The translations under genes were made by a program, and so were the position numbers. From assembly GCF_900115005.1 (NCBI RefSeq), contig NZ_FOUY01000040.1, forward strand, positions 1-52,316: a DNA stretch of 52,316 bases. The letters are read 5' to 3'. Shown here piece by piece: positions 41,346 to 50,308 of the stretch. Source of the DNA: Pseudonocardia ammonioxydans. Its GTDB lineage: Bacteria > Actinomycetota > Actinomycetes > Mycobacteriales > Pseudonocardiaceae. Each line of letters begins with the position of its first letter. Within the stretch, counting starts at the first letter, position 1. The notes beneath the pieces were generated by a model. It did not search any database. It was not told where the DNA came from and saw nothing but the letters and a program-made list of their open reading frames with translations.

Positions 41346-41611
41346 TGGCGCTCCCTCACATACGGCGACGGACACCCACACTCTGCCGCAGTACCCCGAC
41401 AATTGTGGAGGAAACGACGGCGCAGATGCGGATTCGCGGGAAGCGCGACATCGAGCCGACCCCACCCACGTGCAGACAGGGCAGGGCCGGGTAGGTCGCG
41501 CTGAGCAGCGGCGTGTCCGGTCGCTGGACGTGAGATCTGACCGCGTTGCCGGACACAGCGTTGACCGGGCCGCGAGCGCCACCTGATCCGGGCGCACCCC
41601 GGTCGCGGCGT

Positions 41612-41768
41612 GCAGGGTCCGGGAGAAGCGCGGAGGAGAAGACCCTCGCGCAACGGCTCTACCCGCGGCTGCGCTGATCAGCTGCTCACCACCTCTGACA
41701 GCTTCTGCTCCTGGCCGGCCTGGGACACCGCCGCCGCGCCCGGTGTGCCGGTGGCTGTGGCGGGCTCC
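41612..41768 (+). repeat. Direct repeat, copy 2
   Basis: Partner of 40212-40371. The two lie either side of the IS66 remnant and lsr2, about 1.4 kb apart. Between copy 2 and 42206 no intact gene is present; one phase (WRDAGELLSSQKLSANRAHL) reads naturally at about 41957-42030. Confidence 0.7.
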
Positions 41769-42206
41769 AACTCAGCTCACGCTGCTCATCGTGCGGGTTC
41801 TGCCCGACGGGCCCTTCCGCACCGCGCTGATCCCCACCATCCGCGGGCGCCGACCTGCGTGCCTCAACCCGGGACCCCCTGGCCGTGATACGGGTACCGG
41901 CTCGCGCCGTGGCGGGGCCGCAGCCATGAGCTGCCCGAGACTCTGCATCGGCCGATCCGGTGGCGCGACGCCGGCGAGCTGCTCAGCTCGCAGAAGCTCT
42001 CGGCGAACCGAGCACACCTGACGTTCCCGCTCGTCCGGTCGCCAGTGCCGAAACCCGAGCTGAGGCTCGCGCAGTGTTCGCCCGCCGTCGGAGCCGGGGA
42101 GCGTTCAGGTGAACACACGCCAGACGTGGGAGAGAGGTCGCGGTGTGCAGGCTCGGCGTGCCCGCTCTGGGAGAGTCGGTGCCGACCAGGAAGATGCTGC
42201 ACCCTG

Positions 42207-42446
42207 ATGAGCTGGTGCGCGTACCTCGACGAGTCGGAGCCTGACCGCAGGTACGGCCCTGGAACGTATGTGCTCGCGGCAGCGCTCATCGAACGTGAGG
42301 ACGAAGAGGAAGCACGGGCGGCAGTCGCCGCGTTGCGGCTGAGAGGGCAGCGCAAGCTCCACTGGCACGACGAGGACCGCTCACGGCGCAAGCTGCTCAC
42401 CGAGGCCATCGCCGCCGCGCGGCGGTCGGGGCGTCGTGGACGGTGA
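42207..42446 (+). CDS. DUF3800 protein, N-terminal part only
   Basis: MSWCAYLDESEPDRRYGPGT opens with the DESG-like acidic motif of the RNase H-like DUF3800 family; ALIEREDEEEARAAVAALRL and KLHWHDEDRSRRKLLTEAIA follow. Normal members have 200 or more residues; this stops at 79. The next phase (ASWTVIGAAAGLARRSAYQR) is an unrelated HTH tail, so the gene is truncated by a junction. Confidence 0.6.
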   Translation: MSWCAYLDESEPDRRYGPGTYVLAAALIEREDEEEARAAVAALRLRGQRKLHWHDEDRSRRKLLTEAIAAARRSGRRGR

Positions 42447-42534
42447 TCGGTGCGGCGGCCGGGCTCGCCCGGCGGTCGGCGTATCAGCGGTGGAGCCCGA
42501 ACAGTGACCGGGCTGCCAAGACCAGGAGTGTTCC

Positions 42535-42903
42535 GTGACCGAGCCGCTGCATCCCGAACTCGCCGCCGCCGAGCTCGCCCCGCGGGACGCGGTGACGATC
42601 AGTTACCGGGCTGCGGCGCAGGTCCTCAACGGCGCCACCCACGCCGCCCGCGACGGCTACCAGCCGCGTCCGGTCGATGAGGACCAGCTCGGCGACCGGG
42701 TAGCCGCGCCCTGTACGACACCAGCGACACCCCGCTCATCGCCACGGCCGTCCTCCGCGACGCCATCGCGGTCGAGGACCCGGTCGTGGCCGATCGCCTC
42801 CACAACGTGGTGACCGCGCTGAGCGGCGCCAGCACCGCCCCGCACGGGGTGCGTCAGCACCTGGACGGGCCCGGCGCTCCCGACCTGGGAGGCGACGAGT
42901 AGC
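42535..42903 (+). pseudogene. Frameshifted unknown small gene
   Basis: GTG at 42535: MTEPLHPELAAAELAPRDAV to DEDQLGDRVA. A second phase continues RALYDTSDTPLIATAVLRDA and VADRLHNVVTALSGAS and stops at about 42903. One base change near 42700-42710 joins them to about 122 residues. Confidence 0.55.
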
Positions 42904-42943
42904 GCAGTAGCGCGCGGGTTCACCGCCACACCAGCCGACTCCT

Positions 42944-43332
42944 TCACCGCGATCGGCCGGTCAGCGGCCGCGCTCGGGCACAGTCCACGCCCCGGTCGAG
43001 CAGGGTCAGAGCCAGGTCACAGCGCGGAGACCGCAAGTACTCCGGGGGCGAACCGATGACCACGACAGTCCAGATCGGGTGGGCGTGGGTGGTGATCTCG
43101 AGCCGCTCGGCGACCCGGCCGGCCAGCGGGATCAGCGCGAACCCGAGCCGGTAGGTGCCGCGGTCGCCGACCTGCTCGACCAGCCCGTGCTCGGCCAGCA
43201 CACCGAGCAGCCGCAACGCGGTCGAGTGGTGCATCCGACCGCCGTGGCCAGCTCGCCACCCCCGGCCTCGCCGCGGTCGGCGATCAACTCCAGGATCGTG
43301 ATCGCACGGTCCACCGACTGCACCCCGGACAC
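42944..43332 (-). pseudogene. IclR-family regulator, frameshifted and truncated
   Basis: SVDRAITILELIADRGEAGG ELATAVG is the IclR HTH; the continuation HHSTALRLLGVLAEHGLVEQ with GTYRLGFALIPLAGRVAERL is in another phase starting near 43234. The ligand-binding domain of about 170 residues is missing. Confidence 0.75.
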
Positions 43333-43378
43333 TGTCGGTACCGCCTTTCTGACGCGGACCCGCGCCCGAGGGTCCCGC

Positions 43379-43930
43379 CTATCGGTCCGGGTCGGGGTCG
43401 AAGTCGTCGGGGTCGACGGCGTCGAGGAAGCGGAACTTCTGGATCCGGGCGTGGGTATCGGGCTCGACCGGAGTCGAGTCCGCCACCGCGGCGGGTGCGG
43501 TGTCCGGGCCGCTGGGCCGGCCGAAGGTGATCGTCATGCCCGGTTTGGTCGCGGCGACGTCGAGGACTGTCTCGTGGGCCAGGATCGGGGCGTCGGTGAG
43601 CAGCGCGAGGGTCACGGCGTCGCTGGGGCGGGCCGAGATCCGCACGTCGTTGTCGAGGATGAGTTCAGCGAGGTAGGTGTGGTGATGCAGCGCGGTGATG
43701 GCCACGCGGGCCAGCCGCCGGCCGCTGCCGGCCAGCACGGCGAGGATCAGTTCATGGGTGCCCGGGCGTGACCGGGACACGTGCCGCTGGGCCGCGGTGA
43801 GTTCGAACGCTTCGGGCTCGGCGATCCAGATCTGCAGGAGCCGGCTGGGCCCTTGGGATTCGACCAGCATCAGCAGGGGCCTTTGCCGGTCGGCGTCGAC
43901 CCCGATTCCGACTACTCGCATTTCGATCAT
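43379..43930 (-). CDS. Bifunctional nuclease family protein
   Basis: 183 residues. MIEMRVVGIGVDADRQRPLL, then LQIWIAEPEAFELTAAQRHV, RPGTHELILAVLAG and ISARPSDAVTLALLTDAPIL match the BFN (DUF151) domain. The C-terminal 60 residues are acidic. Family members have nuclease activity or unknown roles. Confidence 0.75.
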   Translation of the reverse strand: MIEMRVVGIGVDADRQRPLLMLVESQGPSRLLQIWIAEPEAFELTAAQRHVSRSRPGTHELILAVLAGSGRRLARVAITALHHHTYLAELILDNDVRISARPSDAVTLALLTDAPILAHETVLDVAATKPGMTITFGRPSGPDTAPAAVADSTPVEPDTHARIQKFRFLDAVDPDDFDPDPDR

Positions 43931-44201
43931 CGCGTCTCCACCCCGCCGGTGTCATCGGATGCCGGCCCCCATCGGTCCGCCGTCCACCCTCTTGCCTGGG
44001 TCGTAGGGATGCTCCTCCTGATTTCACAGGGTTGCCACCCATCGCCGGGACACATGTCGAGCCGCCGGTTCCTCGTGGTGGCGTGCGCCGCGGAGGGGAG
44101 CACGGGGGTCGAGCTGCGGAATTCACCTCTGTCCCGTGGGGTGTGCGCGGGTCAACGATGCTGGTGAGGCGGACGGCGGTCTTCTCCTGGAGGTGAGCAG
44201 C

Positions 44202-44436
44202 ATGTCCACTCCGCGGAACCCACCCATGGCCGAACACCCCCGATCTCGCCGAGGTGCAGCGGGGCCATGAGCTGCAAGAGGTTCGGATGCGCTATGAGCG
44301 CGCGGCCGAGGCGGCTACCGGGCAGCTGCTCGAGGGGGGTGATCCTGCTCGCCGGGCTCTACCTCGCGTTGTCCGGGCCGATCGTCGGATTCACCGGGCC
44401 GCTGCAGACCCACAACCTGGTCGTCGACTCGGGCCG
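44202..44436 (+). pseudogene. SPW-repeat membrane protein remnant
   Basis: After GGAGGTGAGCAGC the frame reads MSTPRNPPMAEHP. With one C removed at 44237-44241 and one G removed at 44334-44339 it continues DLAEVQRGHELQEVRMRYER, LLEGVILLAGLYLALS and IVGFTGPLQTHNLVV. It then ends in the heptamer repeat. The intact protein has further helices. Confidence 0.6.
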
Positions 44437-44450
44437 GCCCAAACGTCGGC

Positions 44451-44490
44451 CGGTCACCGGTCACCGGTCACCGGTCACCGGTCACCGGTC
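44451..44490. repeat. Tandem heptamer CGGTCAC, about 5.7 copies
   Basis: CGGTCAC recurs without interruption from 44451 to 44490. It ends inside the last codons of the minus-strand gene ending at 44482. A slippage-prone tract at the junction with the SPW remnant. Confidence 0.85.
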
Positions 44491-45423
44491 GAGTTCCCAG
44501 TAGCTGTCCGGGTTCGGGTCGCTGAGGACCCCGATGGCGTCGGTTGTGTCGCGGACCGCGGCGTAGCGGGCCTCGGCGAGTTCGGCGGCCTGGGGCCCGC
44601 CGACGACCTCGGCGGTGTAGCCCTGTTCGGGCCAGGTCGCCACAAGCGTCTGGCCGAGCAGCGCCGGCACCCGCACCGAGGACTGCCGAGTCCACCGAAA
44701 CGCCTCCGGGGCCAACGGATCGGCGCCCACGACGGAGTCCTGCTCGTGGATGGGGATCTCCAGGGCGAGGTCGGGGTGGTGGCGTGGTCGGTGGAATTCC
44801 CACTCGTTGGTGGTCGGGTGCTGCCCGGGCAGCACGTACCAGGTGACGCCGTCGGGCCCGACCTCAGTCACCGTCGGCGGCGTCTGGTTACGAGCCCGGC
44901 GCGCGCGGCGTCGCTGGCGCCACTGCCACACGCGAGACCGCCGGAGCCGGGTGTCGAACCCGACCTCGCGGATGACCATGGGCGCCGCCGACCACTCAGC
45001 AGGCCACGGCGCCGGGTGCGGGAACAGCAGCGCCACCCGCATCAGTTCTCCGGCCGGGAAGAAGCGCGCTTGGGCTGTGGCGGCGGCCTGGGCGATGGAG
45101 TGGGCGATCGAGCGTCCACGGTGGTCACCGAACTGGGCCAGCAACGCCACCGGCTCGGCTCCCGGCAGGGTCCCCGTCGTCGCCGTTGTCGGAGCTGTGT
45201 CGGCGGCCAGCTCGGGGGTGTAGATGCGGGCGTGCAGCACCGACTCCTGGCCGAGGCGCCCGTAACCGAGCACGGCTTCGTGCTGCAGCGTCCACGTGTA
45301 CGGGCTTCGGGCCGGCCGACAGCTGCGCGGGCCCGCCCAGCCGGGCTCGTCCTGTTTCGGTGTCGGCACCGGAGCCGGGCCGCCCGGCGTCGTGTAATGC
45401 GTTGCGATGATCGGTGCTCGCAC
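44482..45423 (-). CDS. Unknown 313-residue protein
   Basis: MRAPIIATHYTTPGGPAPVP onward. Residues 40-110 contain TWTLQHEAVLGYGRLGQESV and REVGFDTRLRRSRVW is at about 150; it looks alpha/beta with no membrane segment. No family recognised. The C-terminal end runs into the heptamer repeat, so it may be altered (ends NPDSYWELDR). Confidence 0.55.
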   Translation of the reverse strand: MRAPIIATHYTTPGGPAPVPTPKQDEPGWAGPRSCRPARSPYTWTLQHEAVLGYGRLGQESVLHARIYTPELAADTAPTTATTGTLPGAEPVALLAQFGDHRGRSIAHSIAQAAATAQARFFPAGELMRVALLFPHPAPWPAEWSAAPMVIREVGFDTRLRRSRVWQWRQRRRARRARNQTPPTVTEVGPDGVTWYVLPGQHPTTNEWEFHRPRHHPDLALEIPIHEQDSVVGADPLAPEAFRWTRQSSVRVPALLGQTLVATWPEQGYTAEVVGGPQAAELAEARYAAVRDTTDAIGVLSDPNPDSYWELDR

Positions 45424-45681
45424 CGCCGCCCCTTCCTCGGGCTGCGCCCGTCCGCCAGCCCGCGGGGGCCGCTGCCCTCACAGTCCGCATCTCGCCCGGC
45501 CCACACTCCGCCGACCGATTCGGGCCGGCCGTCATGGGGCGATCAATGAGTCCTACACCATCGCGAAGACCTGCGGCACATGCCGTTCGTTCGCGGTGCT
45601 TGGCCTCGACAGAGAGGCAGTCGAACTCTCCAGTCCCCGGCGCCGGCCGGGTGGCATCACACCCTCCCTCCCGGCTGTCGG

Positions 45682-45752
45682 CGATCATGAAATTCCCTAG
45701 CTGAGGGGGTGTCGCGATCACGTAATTCCCTACCTCGATCACGGAATTCCCC
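45682..45752. repeat. Three repeats at an IS21-family left end
   Basis: CGATCATGAAATTCCCTA (45682-45699), CGATCACGTAATTCCCTA (45714-45731) and CGATCACGGAATTCCCC (45736-45752). IS21-family elements carry multiple terminal repeats before istA, as here. Confidence 0.7.
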
Positions 45753-45855
45753 GCGGGGACGACGTACGCGGCCGTGCGGCGTGTCGTCGGGGGTCCGGTC
45801 CTCGCAGTGCCCAGCCTGCGCGTCGACGAAGCAGGTCGACCGCGTGGGGACACCG

Positions 45856-46290
45856 ATGGCGAGGAGAAGTTTCACCGTGATCGACGTGACCGAGATCTTG
45901 GTCCATTGGTATGCGGGGCGGCCGAAGACCGAGGTGGCCGCCTCGCTGGGGGTGGACCCGAAGACGGTGCGCAAGTATGTGGCCCCGGCCGAGGCGGCCG
46001 GGTTCTGCCCGGGCGGTCCACCCGTGCGGTCTGGGGAGTGGGAGCGGCGGGTGCGGGAGTGGTTCCCGGAGCTGGTCGACGCCCGGTTGCGGCAGGTGTC
46101 GTGGCCGGCGATCGAGGCGCACCGCGACTACATCGTCGACCAGCTCGGCCGGCGGGTGACCGTGGCGACGGCCCACCAGCGGCTGCGCGACGAGCACGGG
46201 CTGGAGGCCTCGGTAGCCAGCGTGCGGCGCTGGGTGCGGGCCAACCTGCCCGAAGAAGCTCGCCGCGATCAGGTGCGGGTCGGCGAGCCC
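45856..46290 (+). mobile_element. istA: IS21-family IstA transposase, N-terminal part
   Basis: MARRSFTVIDVTEILVHWYA, then GVDPKTVRKYVAPAEAAG (HTH), WFPELVDARLRQVSWPAIEA, and HQRLRDEHGLEASVASVRRW. The DDE catalytic region is absent; after about residue 145 the sequence is another gene read backwards. On the minus strand at about 46268-46340 a signal-peptide-like start VVALALAGALLGGAGLGLA is cut by the same junction. Confidence 0.75.
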
Positions 46291-46369
46291 GAGGCCGGCG
46301 CCGCCGAGCAGCGCGCCGGCGAGCGCGAGGGCCACCACTCCTGGGCGTCGCCAGCGTGCTGGGATGCTT

Positions 46370-46906
46370 TCACGAGTCCTCCTTGAGCGGGTGTGGTTCT
46401 GTTGCGTCGAAGGCGCGCGGCGTGGCGGTGCGCCTGGTATCGGTGGATCCGCTGGCGCTGGGGGTGCTGGGTAAGGGGCAGGCGGTGGCGCCGCGCAGCC
46501 GGGCCCGTAGTGCGGCGGCGAGCCCGACCACGGCCAGTACGGCCAGGACTGGCTGCACGGGTTCGAACCAGGTGATGGCGCCGGTGTAGCCGAGGACGAG
46601 CAGCACGAGCTTGTTGCAGACCGGGCAGCCGACGGCCAGGAAGCCCAGCAGCGCCCCGGCGGACGCCCGGCGTCCGCCCGGCCCGTCGGGGGCGCGGACG
46701 TAGGTCGCCGCGACCAGGCCGGACAGCACCGCGACCAGCCCGAGTACCGGGTAGGCCCAGTCCGGCGTGGGAATCTCGCGCCAGAACCACGGGTTCGGCA
46801 CGACGGCGGTCGGGACCGCGACGAGCACGACCGTGGCGAGGGTGGTCAGCGCCGCGACCGTCCAGTACCGCAGGGTCCAGGCCCGCACGGCGTCGAGGGC
46901 GGTCAC
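46370..46906 (-). CDS. Membrane protein with CPVCNK motif
   Basis: 178 residues with four to five helices. FLAVGCPVCNKLVLLVLGYT has a CxxC in a membrane helix, likely redox or metal-linked. Next to ccdA and dsbA genes, it probably belongs to the same thiol-redox or metal-export module. Overlaps ccdA by four bases. Confidence 0.65.
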   Translation of the reverse strand: MTALDAVRAWTLRYWTVAALTTLATVVLVAVPTAVVPNPWFWREIPTPDWAYPVLGLVAVLSGLVAATYVRAPDGPGGRRASAGALLGFLAVGCPVCNKLVLLVLGYTGAITWFEPVQPVLAVLAVVGLAAALRARLRGATACPLPSTPSASGSTDTRRTATPRAFDATEPHPLKEDS

Positions 46907-47763
46907 CGGGCGTCCTCCGGCTCGCGCTCGCCGTCCGGGGTCCGGGTCCCACGGCGGCGCAGCAGCCGCACCGCCATCACCGCCAGGGCGAGCAGCACGA
47001 TCCCCAGCAGGACCGCCGTATCAGACACCCCGCCGAACAGGTCGGTGATCGCGGTCTGCGCGTCTGCCTGCTGGTCGACCGTGGTTGGCGCGATGATCCC
47101 GGCGGTGCCGTCGGTGAGCAGGAACAGCAGCCCGATCCCGATGAACAATACCCCGGAGATCAGGCTGGTGGAGTGGGTGCGCAGCGGACCGAGGTGTACC
47201 TTGCGCCCGCGCAGCCACGGCGTGCGTGAGAGGCCGAGGCGGTCCCACAGCAGGGCGAGCACGAACAGCGGGGCGGCCATCCCGACCGCGTAGGCGCCCA
47301 GCAGCGCGGCGCCGTACCCGGGGTCTGAGCCGACTGCGGCGACGGTCAGGATGCTGCCCAGCAGCGGCCCCGAGCAGAACCCGGCCAGGCCGTAGACCGT
47401 GCCCAGGGCGTAGGTCGACACCGGTCCGGAGATCCGGATCCGCCCGGCGAGCCGGCCTGCGGTGGCGCTGCCGAACCCGATGCCCAGCACGCTGAGGACA
47501 CCGAACCCGATCAGTAGCAGCCCGCCCGCGGTGGTCACGACACCGCGGTACTGGGTGATCATCGCGCCGACCAGCGCCACCCCGGCGCCGAGCGGCACCA
47601 GCACGGTCAGCAGTCCGGCGAGGAAGGTCAGCGTGCGCCCGACCAGGGTGCCGACCCGGTCGAAGGCGTAGGCGAAGAACGAGGGCAGCAGCAGCGCCGC
47701 GCACGGGCTGAGCAGCGACAGCAGCCCGCCGAGGAACGCGGTGAGCACACCCGCGCCGGTCAC
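46903..47763 (-). CDS. CcdA-family thiol electron transporter
   Basis: 286 residues, six to seven helices. LSLLSPCAALLLPSFFAYAF and YGLAGFCSGPLLGSILTVAA hold the two membrane Cys of CcdA/DsbD-beta proteins. It passes reducing power across the membrane to the extracytoplasmic thioredoxin-fold partner. GTG at 47763 overlaps the DsbA-like stop. Confidence 0.8.
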   Translation of the reverse strand: MTGAGVLTAFLGGLLSLLSPCAALLLPSFFAYAFDRVGTLVGRTLTFLAGLLTVLVPLGAGVALVGAMITQYRGVVTTAGGLLLIGFGVLSVLGIGFGSATAGRLAGRIRISGPVSTYALGTVYGLAGFCSGPLLGSILTVAAVGSDPGYGAALLGAYAVGMAAPLFVLALLWDRLGLSRTPWLRGRKVHLGPLRTHSTSLISGVLFIGIGLLFLLTDGTAGIIAPTTVDQQADAQTAITDLFGGVSDTAVLLGIVLLALAVMAVRLLRRRGTRTPDGEREPEDAR

Positions 47764-48503
47764 GGCGCGGTCTCCAGTGCCTGGTCGATCTGAGCGCGGA
47801 ACGCCTCGACCGGCTGCGCACCCATGATCGGGTAGCCGTTCACGACGAACGCCGGGGTGCTCGGCACCCCGATCGCACTGCCCTCGGCCAGATCCCGTTC
47901 CACCGCCTGGGCCACCTCGGGTGAGTCCATGTCGGCCCGGAACCGCGCCATGTCGGCGATTCCGGCCTGCTCGGCGTAGGTGAGCAGCTTGTCCTCGGGC
48001 AGGTCGGGTTTGGTGCGCTCGGGAGTGTCGGCGTAGACGGCGCGGTTGTACTCCCAGAACTTGCCCTGCAGCGCCGCGGCCCGTCCGGCGTGCGCGGCGA
48101 CGGTGGATTCCGGCCCGAAGATCGGGTAGTCGCGCCACTCCAACCGCAAACGACCATCGTTCACGTACTCGTCGATCAGCTGCTGCTCGGTCTCCCGGCT
48201 GAACTTCGCACAGAACGGGCACCGGTAGTCCGAAAAGATGGTCATGGTGACCGGTGCGTCAGTGCGGCCGAGCGCGAGCGGGTCGCCTTCCTGGCGACGA
48301 GCGAGGTCACCCAATGGCCCGATCGCGGCGGCCTCCCCCGCCGACGCCGACGGAGCCCCGGCGGCTTCCCCGTCCCGGCCCGAGCCGACCGCACCGGCGA
48401 TCAGATACCCGACCAGACCAACGGCCACGACCGCCAGGGCGACGACGATCGCCACGTCCCGGCGCCGACCCCGCCGTTCGAGCGTTCCCGATGTGCGTCC
48501 CAC
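47760..48503 (-). CDS. Membrane-anchored DsbA-like thiol oxidoreductase
   Basis: 247 residues from GTG 48503. N-terminal anchor (DVAIVVALAVVAVGLVGYLI). Thioredoxin fold with FSDYRCPFCAKFSRETEQ and cis-Pro loop GVPSTPAFVVNGYPIMGA. Acts outside the membrane, with the CcdA encoded next as likely electron partner. A BlaI-like operator lies upstream. Confidence 0.85.
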   Translation of the reverse strand: MGRTSGTLERRGRRRDVAIVVALAVVAVGLVGYLIAGAVGSGRDGEAAGAPSASAGEAAAIGPLGDLARRQEGDPLALGRTDAPVTMTIFSDYRCPFCAKFSRETEQQLIDEYVNDGRLRLEWRDYPIFGPESTVAAHAGRAAALQGKFWEYNRAVYADTPERTKPDLPEDKLLTYAEQAGIADMARFRADMDSPEVAQAVERDLAEGSAIGVPSTPAFVVNGYPIMGAQPVEAFRAQIDQALETAP

Positions 48504-48514
48504 CCCAACCCCTT

Positions 48515-48532
48515 CTACTAATATCATAGTAG
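48515..48532. promoter_or_regulatory. BlaI/CopY-like operator
   Basis: CTACTAATATCATAGTAG is a near palindrome with TACTA/TAGTA halves, like BlaI/MecI operators. A second similar dyad (TCTAC-N7-GTAGTAGA) follows at 48536-48556. The blaI-like gene at 49544 is the likely regulator, which would place this dsb operon under its control. Confidence 0.6.
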
Positions 48533-48608
48533 TGATCTACGACGACGGTAGTAGACGGGCGTGAAGGGCCGGTCAACCGGGGGGCGGCGCCCGAGGGAAG
48601 CGTGTCGC

Positions 48609-49547
48609 TCAGGCCGACAGGCAGACCGCGAGCACCAGCATGGTTGCGCCGGTCGCGGGCAGCAGCGCGGGCACCAGCGCGATCGCACCGGTCATGGCTC
48701 GGGCGAGCACACCGTCGCAGCGCACCAGCGCCGGGCGCGGCGAGCTCAGCCAGGATTGGCGGGCCTGTGGGAACGCGTCGAAGCCGACGGTCCCGCGCGG
48801 GGCGCCCTGCCCGGCCGCGATCTCCTGCAGGGCCCGGGTCAGCGCCTCGGGACCGCACCGGCGCACCGCGGTCGCGTCGGCGGCGAGCTCGCACAGCACC
48901 CCCACCGCACCCGGTGCCTGCCGGCACAGCGGCACTCGCGGCAGTGCCGCCGCCGCGGCGCGGGCGAACGCGATGACCAGGTGATGGCGCCCGCGCACGT
49001 GCGCCCGCTCGTGGGCGATCACCGCCTCGACGGCACGAGGGTCGAGCCCGTGCAGACCTGTGGAGGCGACGACGATCCCGCGCCGGCCTCCGCCGATGGA
49101 GAACGCGACCGGCTCGGCGCACGGAATCCACCAGACCCCGTCACGGACCGCGGCGACCGCGCGCAGCGCCCCCACCCGCTCGATCCGGTGCCGACGCTCG
49201 GCCCGCAGCGAACCAGTGAACAACACCGCGACCCGGGACAGCAGCACCAGCAACGCGGTCCCCACGACCAGCCGGACCAGCAGCAACCACGGCAGGTCGG
49301 TGCCCTCAGACAGGGCACGCCAGCAGACCACCGCGATTCCGATCATGCCATCCGGCACCGAGGGGTCGGGCAGCACGAGCACCGCGGCAGCGGTGACCGC
49401 TGCTGCTGCGGCGGCGAGCAGCGTCACCACCCAGGCCGAGAGCGCGAGTGCCGGGTGCACCCCCGGCCTCCCGGCCGGGCGCAGATACGACGGTCCGGCC
49501 ACCCCCAGGACGACGGCGGCGAACAGCAGCGCGACCGCGACCGTCAC
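48609..49547 (-). CDS. M56/M48-type membrane metalloprotease (BlaR1-like)
   Basis: 312 residues. Four hydrophobic helices surround the zinc motif in VIAHERAHVRGRHHLV (HExxH), followed by CELAADATAVRRCGPEALT with the third ligand Glu. No sensor domain is attached. Such genes are paired with BlaI repressors, whose cleavage relieves repression. GTG at 49547 overlaps the blaI-like stop. Confidence 0.8.
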   Translation of the reverse strand: MTVAVALLFAAVVLGVAGPSYLRPAGRPGVHPALALSAWVVTLLAAAAAAVTAAAVLVLPDPSVPDGMIGIAVVCWRALSEGTDLPWLLLVRLVVGTALLVLLSRVAVLFTGSLRAERRHRIERVGALRAVAAVRDGVWWIPCAEPVAFSIGGGRRGIVVASTGLHGLDPRAVEAVIAHERAHVRGRHHLVIAFARAAAAALPRVPLCRQAPGAVGVLCELAADATAVRRCGPEALTRALQEIAAGQGAPRGTVGFDAFPQARQSWLSSPRPALVRCDGVLARAMTGAIALVPALLPATGATMLVLAVCLSA

Positions 49548-49900
49548 TCGCCGTCCCCCGACAGCGCGCGGCGCAGGAACTCGCTCTCGCGCTCGTCCAT
49601 ACCGCGGGCGAAGTGCACCAGCACACCCTCCGGGTCGCCGAGCGAATCGAGAACCTCCCGCAGCATCTCGGCGCCGGCCTCCTCCCGCGCCCGCGCCGGA
49701 ATGTAGGCCCAGGCCCGGCCCACCCGCTCCCGGTGCACCCACCCCTTGCCGTGCAGGTTGTCCAGCACGGTCATCACGGTGGTGTAGGCCAGCGGCCGCT
49801 CCCCGGACAGCGCGCAGAGCACCTCCCGGACCGTCCGCGGGCCGTCCGCGTCCCACAGTGCGGCCATCACACGGCTTTGCAGCTCACCCAGACCCGCCAC
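49544..49900 (-). CDS. BlaI/MecI-family repressor
   Basis: 118 residues: GELQSRVMAALWDADGPRTV, REVLCALSGERPLAYTTVMT, VLDNLHGKGWVHRER is the winged HTH; the C-terminal dimer helix is present. In actinobacteria these pairs often control copper or redox stress genes, in keeping with the neighbouring P1B-ATPase and Dsb genes. Confidence 0.85.
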   Translation of the reverse strand: MAGLGELQSRVMAALWDADGPRTVREVLCALSGERPLAYTTVMTVLDNLHGKGWVHRERVGRAWAYIPARAREEAGAEMLREVLDSLGDPEGVLVHFARGMDERESEFLRRALSGDGE

Positions 49901-50308
49901 CGGAACCTCCCCACTGCAGGGTCAGGGTACGCACGGTCAACCAGGCCACCGCCCGACCGCCACGGCGCGGCCCCGCCGCAGTGCCGATCGTGCGACGACA
50001 CCTCGGGCCACACACTGCCTGCGCTGTCGCCGACATCATGCTGCTTGAGCTTCCCGGTTTCCCGGAGTCTTTGATGACTGGTTCGATCTTGAGGAGCAGG
50101 AAGGAGGACTCTGTTGCCAGCGAGATCGACGTGACGCCCCTCCGGGCCGGCCGTGCCCGACGCCGTAGGTCGGCCCGTTATGCGCAAGCGGCCCTGCGTG
50201 CGCAGCCGTGGAGCGGGCGACGAGGCCGGCCTCCGGGACGTGGTGGACCGGTAGCCGGGCGTCGAGACGCCCGGCTACGGAAACGGTGGTCGCGGGCCGG
50301 GTCAGGCC
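49901..50308. other. 408 bases without a secure gene
   Basis: Contains a plus-strand ribosome-site-like AGGAAGGAGGA near 50096-50106 but no natural frame after it. A short frame with MLLELPGFPESLMTG at about 50038 is possible but unsupported. The left end should hold the blaI promoter. Confidence 0.35.
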
